Of a DNA stretch of 64,000 bases, positions 44,278 through 53,251 are shown piece by piece. Position 1 is the first letter of the stretch; each line of letters starts with the position of its first letter. Under the pieces are notes generated by a model. It was not told the DNA's origin and ran no database searches. It worked only from the letters and a program-made list of their open reading frames with translations. Source of the stretch: Xanthomonas campestris pv. phormiicola (lineage in GTDB: Bacteria > Pseudomonadota > Gammaproteobacteria > Xanthomonadales > Xanthomonadaceae); NCBI GenBank assembly GCA_025666215.1, contig CP102593.1, forward strand, positions 4,105,001-4,169,000, given 5' to 3'. A program made the position numbers and the translations under genes.

Positions 44278-45456
44278 CTACACCCCCGACGCGCGCTTCC
44301 AGAACCCGTGCATCAGCAGCGGCAGCTTGCCGGCCAGGCCCAGCAACGGGCCGCGCAGCAGGGTCAGGTGCATCTCGTCGTTGGAGAACAGCCGGTTGAT
44401 CGCATCGAAGCCGTAGGCGGCCACGGTGTTGTCGCTGCGGCGGCCGCGCGCCCAGCGCGCCAGCCGGTGCGGCGCCGACCAGTCGACCCGCCGCGCCTGC
44501 GCCTGCCGCACCTGCGCGGCCAGCGCGGCGACGTCGCGCAGGCCGAGGTTGACGCCCTGCCCGGCCAGCGGATGCACCACGTGCGCGGCGTCGCCCAGCA
44601 CCAGCAGGCGGCCGCGGTGGTAGTCCTCCACCAGTTGCCGGCACAGCGGGAAACCGAGCCGCGGCGACAGCGCGCGCACCGCGCCCAGCCGCGCGCCGAA
44701 GGCCTGGGTCAGCTCGGCGCCGAACGCGGCGTCGTCCAGCGCCAGCACTCGCGCCGCCTCGGCCTCGGGCAGCGTCCACACGATCGAACTGCGGCCGTCG
44801 GCGAACGGCAGGAACGCCAGCGGGCCGCCGGGCAGGAAGCGCTGCCAGGCGGTGTCCTGGTGCGGCCGTTCGGTGTGCACGAAGGCGACCACGCCGCGCT
44901 GGCCGTAGTCGTGCGCCGGCGCGTCCAGTCCGGCCAGGCCGCGCAGCGTGGAATCGGCGCCGTCGGCTGCGATCGCCAGGCGCGCGTCGAGCCGGCTGCC
45001 GTCGTCCAGGCGCAGGCGCACCCTCTCGTCCGACGCCTCCAGCGCCTCGACCCGCGCCGGACAGTGCAGTTGCACCCCAGCCGCCGGCAGCGCCGCCCAC
45101 AGTTGCTCGACCAGCAACGCATGCTCGACGATCCAGCCCAACTGGTCGCGGCCCAGCGCATCGGCATCGAAGTCCAGCTCGCCGCCGCCGCCGGCATCCC
45201 ACACGCGCATGCGTCGGTAGGCCTGCGCGCGCCGCGCCAGCACCTGCGGCCACACGCCCAGCGCCTGCAGCAGCGCGGCATTGTCCGGTGCGAACGCGTA
45301 CACGCGCAGGTCCGGCTCGGCCGGCGACCAGCGCGGCGGCTCGCGGCCCTCGACCAGGGCCACCGCCAGGCCTTCGGCGGCCAGCGCCAATGCGCAGGCG
45401 GCGCCGACCACGCCGCCGCCGACCACCACCACGTCCAGCACCCCGCGCCGGCTCAT
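44278..45456 (-). CDS. UbiH/UbiI-family FAD monooxygenase
   Basis: 392 residues. The FAD-binding motif is VLDVVVVGGGVVGAACALALA (about 7-27), with DGADSTLR in the middle and GRLLVLGDAAHVVHPLAGQG as the second FAD segment. The length and NLGLRD segment match ubiquinone-biosynthesis hydroxylases. Each family member adds one hydroxyl to the quinone ring; which position this copy uses (C5, as UbiI) cannot be told from sequence alone. The ATG at 45456 overlaps the stop of the upstream ubiH-like gene by four bases, so both are one operon. Confidence 0.9.
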   Translation of the reverse strand: MSRRGVLDVVVVGGGVVGAACALALAAEGLAVALVEGREPPRWSPAEPDLRVYAFAPDNAALLQALGVWPQVLARRAQAYRRMRVWDAGGGGELDFDADALGRDQLGWIVEHALLVEQLWAALPAAGVQLHCPARVEALEASDERVRLRLDDGSRLDARLAIAADGADSTLRGLAGLDAPAHDYGQRGVVAFVHTERPHQDTAWQRFLPGGPLAFLPFADGRSSIVWTLPEAEAARVLALDDAAFGAELTQAFGARLGAVRALSPRLGFPLCRQLVEDYHRGRLLVLGDAAHVVHPLAGQGVNLGLRDVAALAAQVRQAQARRVDWSAPHRLARWARGRRSDNTVAAYGFDAINRLFSNDEMHLTLLRGPLLGLAGKLPLLMHGFWKRASGV

Positions 45457-46667
45457 GCCGTCGCCTCCCGGCACAGCTGCGGCACTTCGCCGCGGAAGCC
45501 CATCGCGCCGCCGACCAGGAACGACTGCAGCGGCGTGGCCTGCGCCGCCGCCAGCAGGCCCAGGCTGCGCAGCGGGCGCAGCAGCGGCGCCGGGTTGGCG
45601 GTCAGCCGCGCCAGCCCGCCGGAGAAGGTCACGGTGCGCTGCCGGTCCTGTTCGCGGCGCTGCGCGTAGTGCTGCAGCAGCGCCGGCGCGCCCGCATCGG
45701 CGCGGTCGCGCTCGATCAGTTCGGCCAGGGTCAGCGCGTCGCGCAGGCCCAGGTTGAAGCCCTGCGCACCCAGCGGGTGCAGGGTCTGCGCGGCGTTGCC
45801 GAGCAGCACCGCGCGCGCATCGGTCAGGCGCCCGGCCAGCACCTGCACGATCGGGTAGGCGCTGCGCTCGCCGCTGCCCAGCAGGCGGCCGACGCGCCAG
45901 CCCAGCGCCTCCTGCAGGCGCTGCAGCCAGGCGGCCTCGTCGAGCGCGGCCACCGCGTCGGCCTGCTCGGCGGCGACCGCGTGGATCGCGCCGTAGTGGC
46001 GGTCGCCGCGCGGCAACAGCGCGGTCGGGCCGTCGTCGCGGAACCGCTCGTAGGCGGTGCCATCGGGCTGGCGGCTGCCGCGCACCCGCGCCACGAACAG
46101 GGTCTGGCCGAAATCGTGGCGGGCCGCGTCGATGCCCAGCGCGCCGCGCACCGCACTGGCGCTGCCGTCGGCGCCGACCAGCAGGCGCGCCTGCAGCACC
46201 TGGGTGGCGCCGTCCTGGGCGATGCGCACGGAGCGCACCCCTGCCTCCTCGCCCGGCTCCAGCGCCAGGAACTGCGCCGGCCGGTAGCGGCTGACATGGG
46301 TCGCCTCGGCCAACCGCGCCTCCAGCGCCTCGCCGAAGTCGCGCGCCACCACCACCTGCCCGAACGCCTCGCGCCCATAGTCGGCCGCGTCCAGCCGCAC
46401 CCGGCCGAAATCGCCTTCGCGGCTGACGTGGATGCGCCGGATCGGGCCGGTCGGCGTGCGCAGCCGCTGCATCACCCCGAGCGCGCCCAGCGCGTTGACC
46501 GTGGCCGCGGCGAAGCTGAGATTGCGCTGGTCGAACACCGGCGGCAGCGCGCCCGGCGGCGCGGCCTCGATCAGGCCCACGTCCACGCCCAGGCGGTCCA
46601 GCGCGATGGCCAGGCTGGCGCCGACCAGGCCGCCGCCGACGATCACTACGTCATGTGCTTTGCTCAT
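45453..46667 (-). CDS. ubiH: 2-octaprenyl-6-methoxyphenol hydroxylase-like FAD monooxygenase
   Basis: 404 residues. FAD site DVVIVGGGLVGASLAIALDRLG (about 6-27), middle LVGADGSASAVRGALGI, and the late AVLLGNAAQTLHPLGAQGFNLGLRD (about 282-306). It is the partner of the following UbiH/UbiI-type gene. The NAAQTLHP motif in place of the usual GDAAH is the form found in UbiH. The reaction is hydroxylation of the ubiquinone precursor ring at the inner membrane. Its 3' end overlaps the next start (ATGA). Confidence 0.87.
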   Translation of the reverse strand: MSKAHDVVIVGGGLVGASLAIALDRLGVDVGLIEAAPPGALPPVFDQRNLSFAAATVNALGALGVMQRLRTPTGPIRRIHVSREGDFGRVRLDAADYGREAFGQVVVARDFGEALEARLAEATHVSRYRPAQFLALEPGEEAGVRSVRIAQDGATQVLQARLLVGADGSASAVRGALGIDAARHDFGQTLFVARVRGSRQPDGTAYERFRDDGPTALLPRGDRHYGAIHAVAAEQADAVAALDEAAWLQRLQEALGWRVGRLLGSGERSAYPIVQVLAGRLTDARAVLLGNAAQTLHPLGAQGFNLGLRDALTLAELIERDRADAGAPALLQHYAQRREQDRQRTVTFSGGLARLTANPAPLLRPLRSLGLLAAAQATPLQSFLVGGAMGFRGEVPQLCREATA

Positions 46668-46718
46668 CCGGCCATGATACGACCGCCGCCGTCAGACCAC
46701 GAACACGCCGCCGTTGCG

Positions 46719-47147
46719 CTACCAGCAGCTGCCGGCGCCGGCGCTGCCGGTGGCGCTGCGCGTGCCGGTCTGGTCGATGCCCAGCGCCGCGCAGGCGGTA
46801 TCGGCGACGGCCTGGCCGGCGAGCGGGGTGGCGACGATCTTGAACGCGGTGGCGCTGGGCGTGCCGCTGAAGGCGACGCTGTAGAAATTGGAGACCGCTT
46901 CGCACTGCGCCGGATCCGGCGCGCCGGCATAGGTCATGTTGGTGGTGTAGTAGCGCTCCATGAACTGGGCGCGCTCCTGCAGGCAGGCCGCGGCCGTGCG
47001 CCGCCGCGACTTGACGATCGAGGAGGTGTAGCTGGCATAGGCGATCGCCGCCAGGATTCCGATCACCGCGACCACGATCATCAGTTCGATCAGGGTGAAG
47101 CCGGCGATCCGCCGCCGCTGGGGGTGCCGCTGGCGCTGCATGCTCAT
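46719..47147 (-). CDS. pilE: type IV pilin-like protein PilE
   Basis: 142 residues. Prepilin leader RRRIAG cut before FTLIELMIVVAVIGILAAIA (about 17-36), with Glu at +5 and a hydrophobic N-helix. Two Cys pairs are possible at the end (C54/C87, C122/C141). The SYTSSIVKSRRRTAAACLQE segment and the ending SCW fit minor pilins of the PilE/ComP type. It is the last gene of the minor-pilin operon and its start overlaps the pilY1 stop. It should be processed by PilD and built into the pilus tip complex. Confidence 0.9.
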   Translation of the reverse strand: MSMQRQRHPQRRRIAGFTLIELMIVVAVIGILAAIAYASYTSSIVKSRRRTAAACLQERAQFMERYYTTNMTYAGAPDPAQCEAVSNFYSVAFSGTPSATAFKIVATPLAGQAVADTACAALGIDQTGTRSATGSAGAGSCW

Positions 47148-50100
47148 TTCTCCTTGATGACCTCGCGCCAGGACACGCGGCTCGGGCTGATCGCCGACGT
47201 GGCGAGGCTGGTGCTGGTACCGCTGGAGTCGCTGACCACCAGCTTGCCGTTGAGCAGCGCCGCCACGCTGGCCATGCCGCTGCTGATCGCCACCGAACCG
47301 ACCGCGACGCTGGCGCCGGCACTGGTGGTGAGCGTGTCGTTGCTGGTGCTGCCGTTGCCGTCCAGGTCGAAATACCCGGTCTTGGTGCTGGTCCCGGTGA
47401 ATGCGCTGATCGCGTTGACGTAGCTGGTGCCGTTGGACTGGCAGGCGCTGCTGCTGGGAATGATGCTGCTGAACACCAGGGTCGTGCCGGAGATCACCGG
47501 GGTGCCGACGACGCGCTCTCCCTGCGGGTTGCTGGCATCGGTCAGCAAGTCGAGCGACCAGCCCTGCGACCCGGCCGGCAGCGCGGCATAGCTCTGGAAG
47601 CCGCGCACGCCGTAGCCGGAACTGGTGCTGCTGACCGCGATGCTGCGCGCGGTCAGGCCGCTGCGCGCCACGGTGGCGCCGGCGTCGACGATGCCGTACA
47701 TGGTCTGCACCGAGGTGTCCTGGAGGTCGCTCTTGAGCAGGTAGCGGCCGGTGCCGAAGAACACCCAGGTGGCCGACGTGCCGGGATCCTCGGCGACCAG
47801 CACGCCGCCGGTGATCGGCTGCGCCACGCCGGCGCTGCTGGTCGCGCTGAACAGCGCCGCCGCGCCGTTGCCGACCGACCAGGACGCGGCGGCGCTGGCG
47901 GACAGGTCGAACTTCCACACATGTCCTTGCAGATCCCCCGCATACACGTAGTCCACCGTGCCGCTGCCGTCCGCATCCCAGCCGGTCGGGGCGAACAGGC
48001 CGTTGCTGGTGGCGGTGGTGGTGCCGCCGCTGCCCGTGTCCAGTTCCCGGATCAGCGCGCCGGTGCTCAGGTCGTAGACCAGCAGGACCGCATGGCCGTT
48101 GCCGCTGTTGATGCCGTTGCCGGTCACCAGCGCGGTCACGCCGTTGTTGAGCTTGGCGATGAACGGCTGGCCGAGCACCAGGCCCATGTTGCCGGCGGAG
48201 GTTTCCGTTTTCTCCCACAGCACGGCGCTGGCCGAGAACGCGGTCGGGCTGCTGACATCCAGTGCGTACAGGCCTTTGCCGCCGCGCCCCAGGGCGCCGA
48301 CCAGGATGTTCCTGCTGCTGGTCTGCGTCCGCGTGGATACCACCACCGGACCGTCGACGAAGAACTGGTGCGTGTAATCGGGATCGGCGAGCGTGGCCAG
48401 ATCGCTCATGGCCAGCGCCCCGGGCACGTAGGCGAACAGCTCGGCGCCGGTGCCGGCATCGAAGGCGTGCAGCATGCCGTCGTTGCCGCCCACGTACACG
48501 GTGCCGGTGTCGCCGACGTAGGCCGGCGTGGAATCGACGATGTCGCCGAGCACCGTGCTGCGGTTGCGCAGCGTGCCGCCGTTCTGCTTCTCGTTGCTCT
48601 GGTCGCCGCGCAGGTAGCTGGCGATATCGGCACCGCCGAGCGCGGTCTGCTGGGTGGTGGTGGGAAAGCTGGCGCCGGCCGCGTTCTCATAGGTAACGAT
48701 GGTGCGCGCGGTGGCGGCCGGCATGCCCGCCGTCGCCAGCCAGGACGCACTGCTCGCGTTGCAGGTGCTGACCGTGGCCGCGCAGGCGAGCAACTGTCCG
48801 CTCCAGGTGCCGGAGACGTACAGCGCCGAGAACAGCTGGGTGCTGCTGCTGAGGCTGGTGGACGTGGCGCTGATGTTGGATCCGGAGCCGGTGCGCTCGG
48901 TGATCGCGGCCAGCGCCGACTGCAAGGCGGTGACGAAACTGTCCGGATCGCTGGCGACCACGAACGAACCGTGGCCGTTGACCGTGGCATGCCACAGGTC
49001 GTCGATGTTGACGATGGTGTTGTTGACCGGCTTCGGCCAGGACAGGGTGCCGGCGGTGATCGCCGCCAGGTCGGTGGACGGATCCAGCGTGCCCGCCGCA
49101 CCGATGGAGATGCCGAAGGTGACCATGTGCTGCCAGAACGCCGGGTCGTCGCTGTTGGTCGGCACGATGTTGGACAGGTCGCTGCGCAGGTCGTTCTTCC
49201 AGTAGCGCATCGCCACGTCGGCCAGCGTGTCCGCATAGGCGCTGCTGTAGGGAAGCGCAGGAGTGTAGGTGTAGGTATTGCCGCTGGGCCCGGTGATCGT
49301 CGACCCGCTGGCATTGTCCTGCTCGCCGGCGGTCGGGGTGTAGCTGGACTCGTTCCAGTAGCCGTCGGTGGTCAGGATCGCGAAGTTCTGCCGGCATGCA
49401 TATTGGTTGGTGCCCGACTCCGGGCCGTAGGGGCCGGCGGCATCGCTGCTGCTGAAGTAGGTTCCCGCCGAGGCCAGCGCGCCGCGCAGCGGCGTGCTGT
49501 CGCTGGCGTTGGCGCTGTACAGGCGGTCGTACCACTGCGTGCGGTTGTTGTTGCTGCCGGTAGTCCCGTTCGGATCGTCGAACAGCCCATCGTTGTTGTT
49601 GACCGGGATCGGGTACGCGTTGGTGATGTAGTTGCTGGACAGCGTATGCAGCTGCCGCGCCCAGATGGTGCGAAAGCCGACCCGCACGTTCGCGCCCAGT
49701 TCGCTGAACGCGCGCCCGGCCGAGGCCTTGGCGACCTTGTTGCGGGTGCGGTAGTACGAATACCAGGTCGCGAAGTTGACCCGCTCGGCCGCCTCGCTGC
49801 GCCCGGTCGGCGTGGTCCTGACGCAGTTGCGCCAGCCGCTGCCCGAGGTGGAGGTGGCGCAGCCCATCGAGGAGGCGGTGGAGGGCGTGTTGGCGGCGCT
49901 GTAGGTGGTGTACTCGCTGCGGTAGATCGCCCCGCTGGTCAGGATCTGGTAGCGGTAGTAGTTGGCGCCGTTGGCCAGGTACACCGTCGTATCGGTGCTG
50001 GCCGTGTTCTTGGGCACGTAGAAGGTCTGCACGCTCGCATACAGGCTGGTGGTGCTGCCGGAAGCCGATTCCAGGCTGGTGTAGACGCTGCCGTAACTGA

Positions 50101-50434
50101 TCCCGCCGGTCATCTGCGTGCCGGTCGAATCCACCCAGGGCGTGTAGCTGGTAGCCGGGTTGTAGTAGATGGTGTTGCGCGCGTAGGTCTTCAGTGCGAC
50201 ATCGGACACGGTGCCGGTCGCCGGCACGCTGTCGGGCATGTAGGTGTAGTCCATGGACCCCGAATCGTCGAGGATGAACAGGATGTTCGGCGCCACCGTG
50301 GTGTCGGTGATCAGCGGAGTGTCGGGAAGGTCCAGGCCGCTCGTCGCCGCCGAAGCCGGCGCCGAAACCAGCGCAGCCAGCCACAACAGCGCCGGACCGA
50401 GGCGGATGCCGCGCACGCGCGCCATTGCGCTCAT
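47144..50434 (-). CDS. pilY1: type IV pilus tip-associated adhesin PilY1
   Basis: 1096 residues. The signal peptide ends PASAA. The N-terminal half starts with a von Willebrand-A-like MIDAS D56-x-S-x-S in NILFILDDSGSMDY and is Ser/Thr/Tyr-rich. The C-terminal half from about 628 (GDIVDSTPAYVGD) is the PilY1 beta-propeller, with blades such as VYVGGNDGMLHAFDAGTG and LVGALGRGGKGLYALDVSSP. A calcium loop DADGSGTVD lies near 820; a second Asp-rich loop (DLDGNGSTSND) is near the end. It helps pilus extension and surface sensing. I chose the ATG giving MSAMARV, overlapping the pilX stop. Confidence 0.92.
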   Translation of the reverse strand: MSAMARVRGIRLGPALLWLAALVSAPASAATSGLDLPDTPLITDTTVAPNILFILDDSGSMDYTYMPDSVPATGTVSDVALKTYARNTIYYNPATSYTPWVDSTGTQMTGGISYGSVYTSLESASGSTTSLYASVQTFYVPKNTASTDTTVYLANGANYYRYQILTSGAIYRSEYTTYSAANTPSTASSMGCATSTSGSGWRNCVRTTPTGRSEAAERVNFATWYSYYRTRNKVAKASAGRAFSELGANVRVGFRTIWARQLHTLSSNYITNAYPIPVNNNDGLFDDPNGTTGSNNNRTQWYDRLYSANASDSTPLRGALASAGTYFSSSDAAGPYGPESGTNQYACRQNFAILTTDGYWNESSYTPTAGEQDNASGSTITGPSGNTYTYTPALPYSSAYADTLADVAMRYWKNDLRSDLSNIVPTNSDDPAFWQHMVTFGISIGAAGTLDPSTDLAAITAGTLSWPKPVNNTIVNIDDLWHATVNGHGSFVVASDPDSFVTALQSALAAITERTGSGSNISATSTSLSSSTQLFSALYVSGTWSGQLLACAATVSTCNASSASWLATAGMPAATARTIVTYENAAGASFPTTTQQTALGGADIASYLRGDQSNEKQNGGTLRNRSTVLGDIVDSTPAYVGDTGTVYVGGNDGMLHAFDAGTGAELFAYVPGALAMSDLATLADPDYTHQFFVDGPVVVSTRTQTSSRNILVGALGRGGKGLYALDVSSPTAFSASAVLWEKTETSAGNMGLVLGQPFIAKLNNGVTALVTGNGINSGNGHAVLLVYDLSTGALIRELDTGSGGTTTATSNGLFAPTGWDADGSGTVDYVYAGDLQGHVWKFDLSASAAASWSVGNGAAALFSATSSAGVAQPITGGVLVAEDPGTSATWVFFGTGRYLLKSDLQDTSVQTMYGIVDAGATVARSGLTARSIAVSSTSSGYGVRGFQSYAALPAGSQGWSLDLLTDASNPQGERVVGTPVISGTTLVFSSIIPSSSACQSNGTSYVNAISAFTGTSTKTGYFDLDGNGSTSNDTLTTSAGASVAVGSVAISSGMASVAALLNGKLVVSDSSGTSTSLATSAISPSRVSWREVIKEK

Positions 50435-50970
50435 TTGGCCACCAGATAGTTGGTTTGCAGGATTACCGCGGCGCGGTCGCTGCCAGTGCTGCGCGCAGTG
50501 ATCCGGTAGCGCTGCATGTCGCAGTTGGCGTCGGTGGACGCGGTGGATTTGGAGGTGGTGCAGTTCGGCCCGTAGGCGCCGTCGCCCATGTATTCGATGA
50601 TGTAGCTGGTGGTGATGGCCGTATCGGTGTTGCCGGTGTTGCTCGCCGTCGTCCAGCCGCTGAAGCCGCTGTCCAGCCAGCGGTCGGTCGCGCCTGCGAG
50701 CGGCGCGACGCACACACCGCTGGTGCAGCCGCTGCTGGGCACGCTCACCCCTGCGGAGATCGCGGTCTCGGCGATGCGCAGCGCGGACTCCGCCGCCTGG
50801 AACTGACGGGTGCGATCCAGCAGATTCGCGCTCATCCGCTCCTCCAGCGAGGTGCTGCGCAGCACCGCTACCGCGAGCAGCGACATGATCAGCAGCAGGA
50901 TCAACGCCACCAGCAGCGAAATGCCGCGCTGCGATGCGGCGCCGGACACCGGGATTGTGACCATGTTCAT
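50431..50970 (-). CDS. pilX: minor pilin assembly protein PilX
   Basis: 179 residues. A short leader then GISLLVALILLLIMSLLAVA (about 16-35) and the PilX signature LRSTSLEERMSANLLDRTRQ (about 36-55), with AAESALRIAE following. Six cysteines in the C-terminal half (for example SGCTSGVC, PNC, ANC) allow disulphides. It is part of the pilus tip primer complex with PilV, PilW, FimT, PilE and PilY1. Start ATG at 50970 overlaps the pilW stop by four bases; its stop overlaps the pilY1 start. Confidence 0.9.
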   Translation of the reverse strand: MNMVTIPVSGAASQRGISLLVALILLLIMSLLAVAVLRSTSLEERMSANLLDRTRQFQAAESALRIAETAISAGVSVPSSGCTSGVCVAPLAGATDRWLDSGFSGWTTASNTGNTDTAITTSYIIEYMGDGAYGPNCTTSKSTASTDANCDMQRYRITARSTGSDRAAVILQTNYLVAK

Positions 50971-51881
50971 CCGTTGCGATTCCTCAAACCGACCACGTGC
51001 ACCATCGATCGCTGCAGCACCTTGCCGTCGCTGCCCACCTTGTCCGGGCTGTCCACGGTCAGCGCGATGCGCACCGCGATCACGCTCGACCAGTCGCTGA
51101 CCGCCGCCGCATCGACATAGGTGGTCGCATCGCTGACCAGGTAGCTCAGCGCCATCGCCGACACGCCCTGCGCCACCTCTTCCTGCTTCAGCGCGCCGGC
51201 ATACAGGCGGCTGCGGTACAGCGACGTGCTGCCGTTGCCGTTGTAGGCGACATACCAGCGCAGCGCATTGAACCGCGCCACCGCGGCATTGGCGGCGTAG
51301 CTGATGGTGCCGGGATGGGAGACGCTGGTCGTGGCGACGCTGGAGGCGGCGAACACGCTGCTGGTGTTGCCGTCGCACACCAGCAGCACGTCGCCGCTGA
51401 CGAAATCGTGCAGGCTGCCGTTCAAGGTGAAGACCGTGCCGCTGTCGGCGGCGACGGAGGCGACGTAGTCGCTGCCGGAGAACATCTGCAGCGCCGCGGT
51501 GCCGGCCACGCGCGCGCCCTTGCCGCTGCCGAACGCGGGCGTGGCGTCGGAAAACTCGGCGCTGGACGAATAGCCCTTCAGCGCGTCGCCCCAGCGGCCC
51601 AGGCTGCCCCACCACGCGCTGCTGCTCAACGTGTTGGTCAACGCCCGATGGGTGCAGGCGCTGCCGCCGGCCACACGCAGGTCGCGCGACATCAGGTCGA
51701 AGGCGGTGCGTGCGCTTTCCTGGATGCGGCTCAGGCCTTCGCTGCTGCGGTAGGTCTGCTGGTTGCTGAGGAAGATCCCGATCGCCGCGATCGTCACCAT
51801 CAGGCCGAGCATCATCCCGACCATCAACTCGATCAGGCCGAATCCCGCCGCGCCCGGCCGCGAACGCGCGCCGGCGTTCAC
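50967..51881 (-). CDS. pilW: minor pilin PilW
   Basis: 304 residues from a GTG that overlaps the pilV stop (GTGA). Prepilin cleavage after AAG, before FGLIELMVGMMLGLMVTIAA (about 15-34), Glu at +5. PilW features SNQQTYRSSEGLSRIQESAR and TAFDLMSRDLRVAGGSAC follow, which are strongly conserved in the family. The rest (about 80-300) is the variable globular domain. Secreted and assembled at the pilus tip. Confidence 0.9.
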   Translation of the reverse strand: MNAGARSRPGAAGFGLIELMVGMMLGLMVTIAAIGIFLSNQQTYRSSEGLSRIQESARTAFDLMSRDLRVAGGSACTHRALTNTLSSSAWWGSLGRWGDALKGYSSSAEFSDATPAFGSGKGARVAGTAALQMFSGSDYVASVAADSGTVFTLNGSLHDFVSGDVLLVCDGNTSSVFAASSVATTSVSHPGTISYAANAAVARFNALRWYVAYNGNGSTSLYRSRLYAGALKQEEVAQGVSAMALSYLVSDATTYVDAAAVSDWSSVIAVRIALTVDSPDKVGSDGKVLQRSMVHVVGLRNRNG

Positions 51882-52357
51882 AGCTGGGCGCTCATGCTGA
51901 GGCTGTAGCGTGCCGCACCGCTGCCGACGCCGCTGGCCGACGCATCGCTGGCGCGGCTGTCGTCCCAGTCCACGGTGACCGTGCACAGGCCGCTGCTGCA
52001 GCTGACCGTGCCGCAGGCGCTGGCGCCGACCATGCTGTGCAGCGACTGCATCCACGCGTTCAGATCGGTGGCGGCCAGGGTGCCGGCGGTGGGCGCGGCG
52101 CAGGTGCGGCTGAGCGCATAGCCTCCGGCCAGGGACACGCTGCGGTTCACCCGCATCGCATCCAGCAGGGTCGTGACCAATACCACCGCCTGGCTGCGCT
52201 GCATCGCGCTGTGGTTGTTGCGTAGCGCGGTGGCCTGCATCGCGGCGATGCCGAGCAGGCCGATCCCCAGGATCAACACCGCGATCAGCACTTCCAGCAA
52301 CAATTCCCCCGCCTGGCGGCGCGGCCCCGGCGTGCGTGGCGGCGAACGCTCATTCAT
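51878..52357 (-). CDS. pilV: minor pilin PilV
   Basis: 159 residues. Leader RRQAG then ELLLEVLIAVLILGIGLLGI (about 18-37): Glu is at +5 as required, but the +1 residue is Glu instead of the usual Phe or Met. The following AAMQATALRNNHSAMQRSQA is the PilV hallmark. The C-terminal part has three disulphide-capable Cys pairs. It starts at 52357 inside the end of fimT (8-base overlap). The +1 Glu could alter N-methylation but is compatible with cleavage. Confidence 0.88.
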   Translation of the reverse strand: MNERSPPRTPGPRRQAGELLLEVLIAVLILGIGLLGIAAMQATALRNNHSAMQRSQAVVLVTTLLDAMRVNRSVSLAGGYALSRTCAAPTAGTLAATDLNAWMQSLHSMVGASACGTVSCSSGLCTVTVDWDDSRASDASASGVGSGAARYSLSMSAQL

Positions 52358-52934
52358 CGGCGGGCACGGCACAGGCCGCCTGGGTATTCTCGCTGCTGAT
52401 CGCCACCCGGCTGCCCGCCGCGATGCCGATCCGGCGCTGGTTGTTCTCGGGACGGCTGACCGCCATGCACACCGCGATGCTGGCCGCCAGCAGGCCGTTG
52501 CTGGCGTCGCGCGCCAGGCCGTCGGGATAGAACACGATCGCGGCGGCGTTGTCGTTGACCGCGGCGCTAGCGCGCACCTGCACCGAGGGATCGACCAGGT
52601 TCGCCCGCAGCAGCTCGCCGCTGCTGGAGACGCGCACGATCCACCCGGGCCAGGCCGCGCTGATGCCGGCGCAACTGCTGCCGTCACTGCTCGGGCAAAG
52701 CACCACATTGGCGTTGCGGCGCACGGCTTCCGAGCGCGCCAGCTGCAGCGAGGCCACCAGTTCGTTGGACTGCGCCACCAGGCGATTGGTGTTGATCAGC
52801 GCGGCGAAGGCGGGAACCGCCATGGCCAGCACGATCGCCAGCACGGCGATCGCCACCATCAACTCGATCAGGCTGAACCCGCCGGCGCCCCCGCCGGACC
52901 AAGGCCAGGCCCGGTCTTTGGCTCGATACCGCAT
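52350..52934 (-). CDS. fimT: minor pilin FimT/GspH family
   Basis: 194 residues from the ATG giving MRYRAKDRAWPWSG. After GGAGG comes FSLIELMVAIAVLAIVLAMA (about 20-39) with Glu at +5. The GspH-type continuation VPAFAALINTNRLVAQSNEL, then VASLQLARSEAVRRNANVVL, is characteristic. It is the first gene of the operon; the promoter should lie in the 317 bases upstream. It overlaps pilV by eight bases. Confidence 0.9.
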   Translation of the reverse strand: MRYRAKDRAWPWSGGGAGGFSLIELMVAIAVLAIVLAMAVPAFAALINTNRLVAQSNELVASLQLARSEAVRRNANVVLCPSSDGSSCAGISAAWPGWIVRVSSSGELLRANLVDPSVQVRASAAVNDNAAAIVFYPDGLARDASNGLLAASIAVCMAVSRPENNQRRIGIAAGSRVAISSENTQAACAVPADE

Positions 52935-53251
52935 GCCCTCTCCCCCGTCGATCCTGCGTGGCCGGGGGACGGCAAGGGCCTCCCGCCGGCGAACGACCGG
53001 ACCGTCTCGTGTTGGATACGAATCCGCATGAATCCCACGACGCCGGCATACGGCCGCACCTGGCGACCCCACCGCGCCACGCAAATCTAGTGCGCGGGCG
53101 TGGCACGCCATTGCCAAGACGTGCAACGAACGGCAAAAACACGGCACACACATCGCCATTGATGCCCCGCCAGGCAACCGCACCCGGCGCGCCACCGCGG
53201 CCCGGCGCTTCCAGTAGAATCGGCCCCATCCACCGCCCGCCGTGATCCGCC
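52935..53251. other. divergent intergenic region between fimT and a membrane protein gene
   Basis: 317 bases holding the promoters of both directions. I saw no sound sigma-54 or sigma-70 box: one TGGCACG-CCA-TTGC segment is one base short for sigma-54 (see rejected items). The part next to fimT is G-rich with no gene. Confidence 0.45.

Noticed and set aside
47921..50449. 842-codon + strand open frame opposite pilY1
   Set aside because: Gly/Val/Arg-rich antisense frame; PilY1 motifs on the minus strand are unambiguous.
53091..53107. Possible sigma-54 promoter in front of the pilin operon
   Set aside because: TGGCACG-CCA-TTGC has the GG and GC elements nine bases apart rather than ten on either strand, and the better reading points away from fimT.
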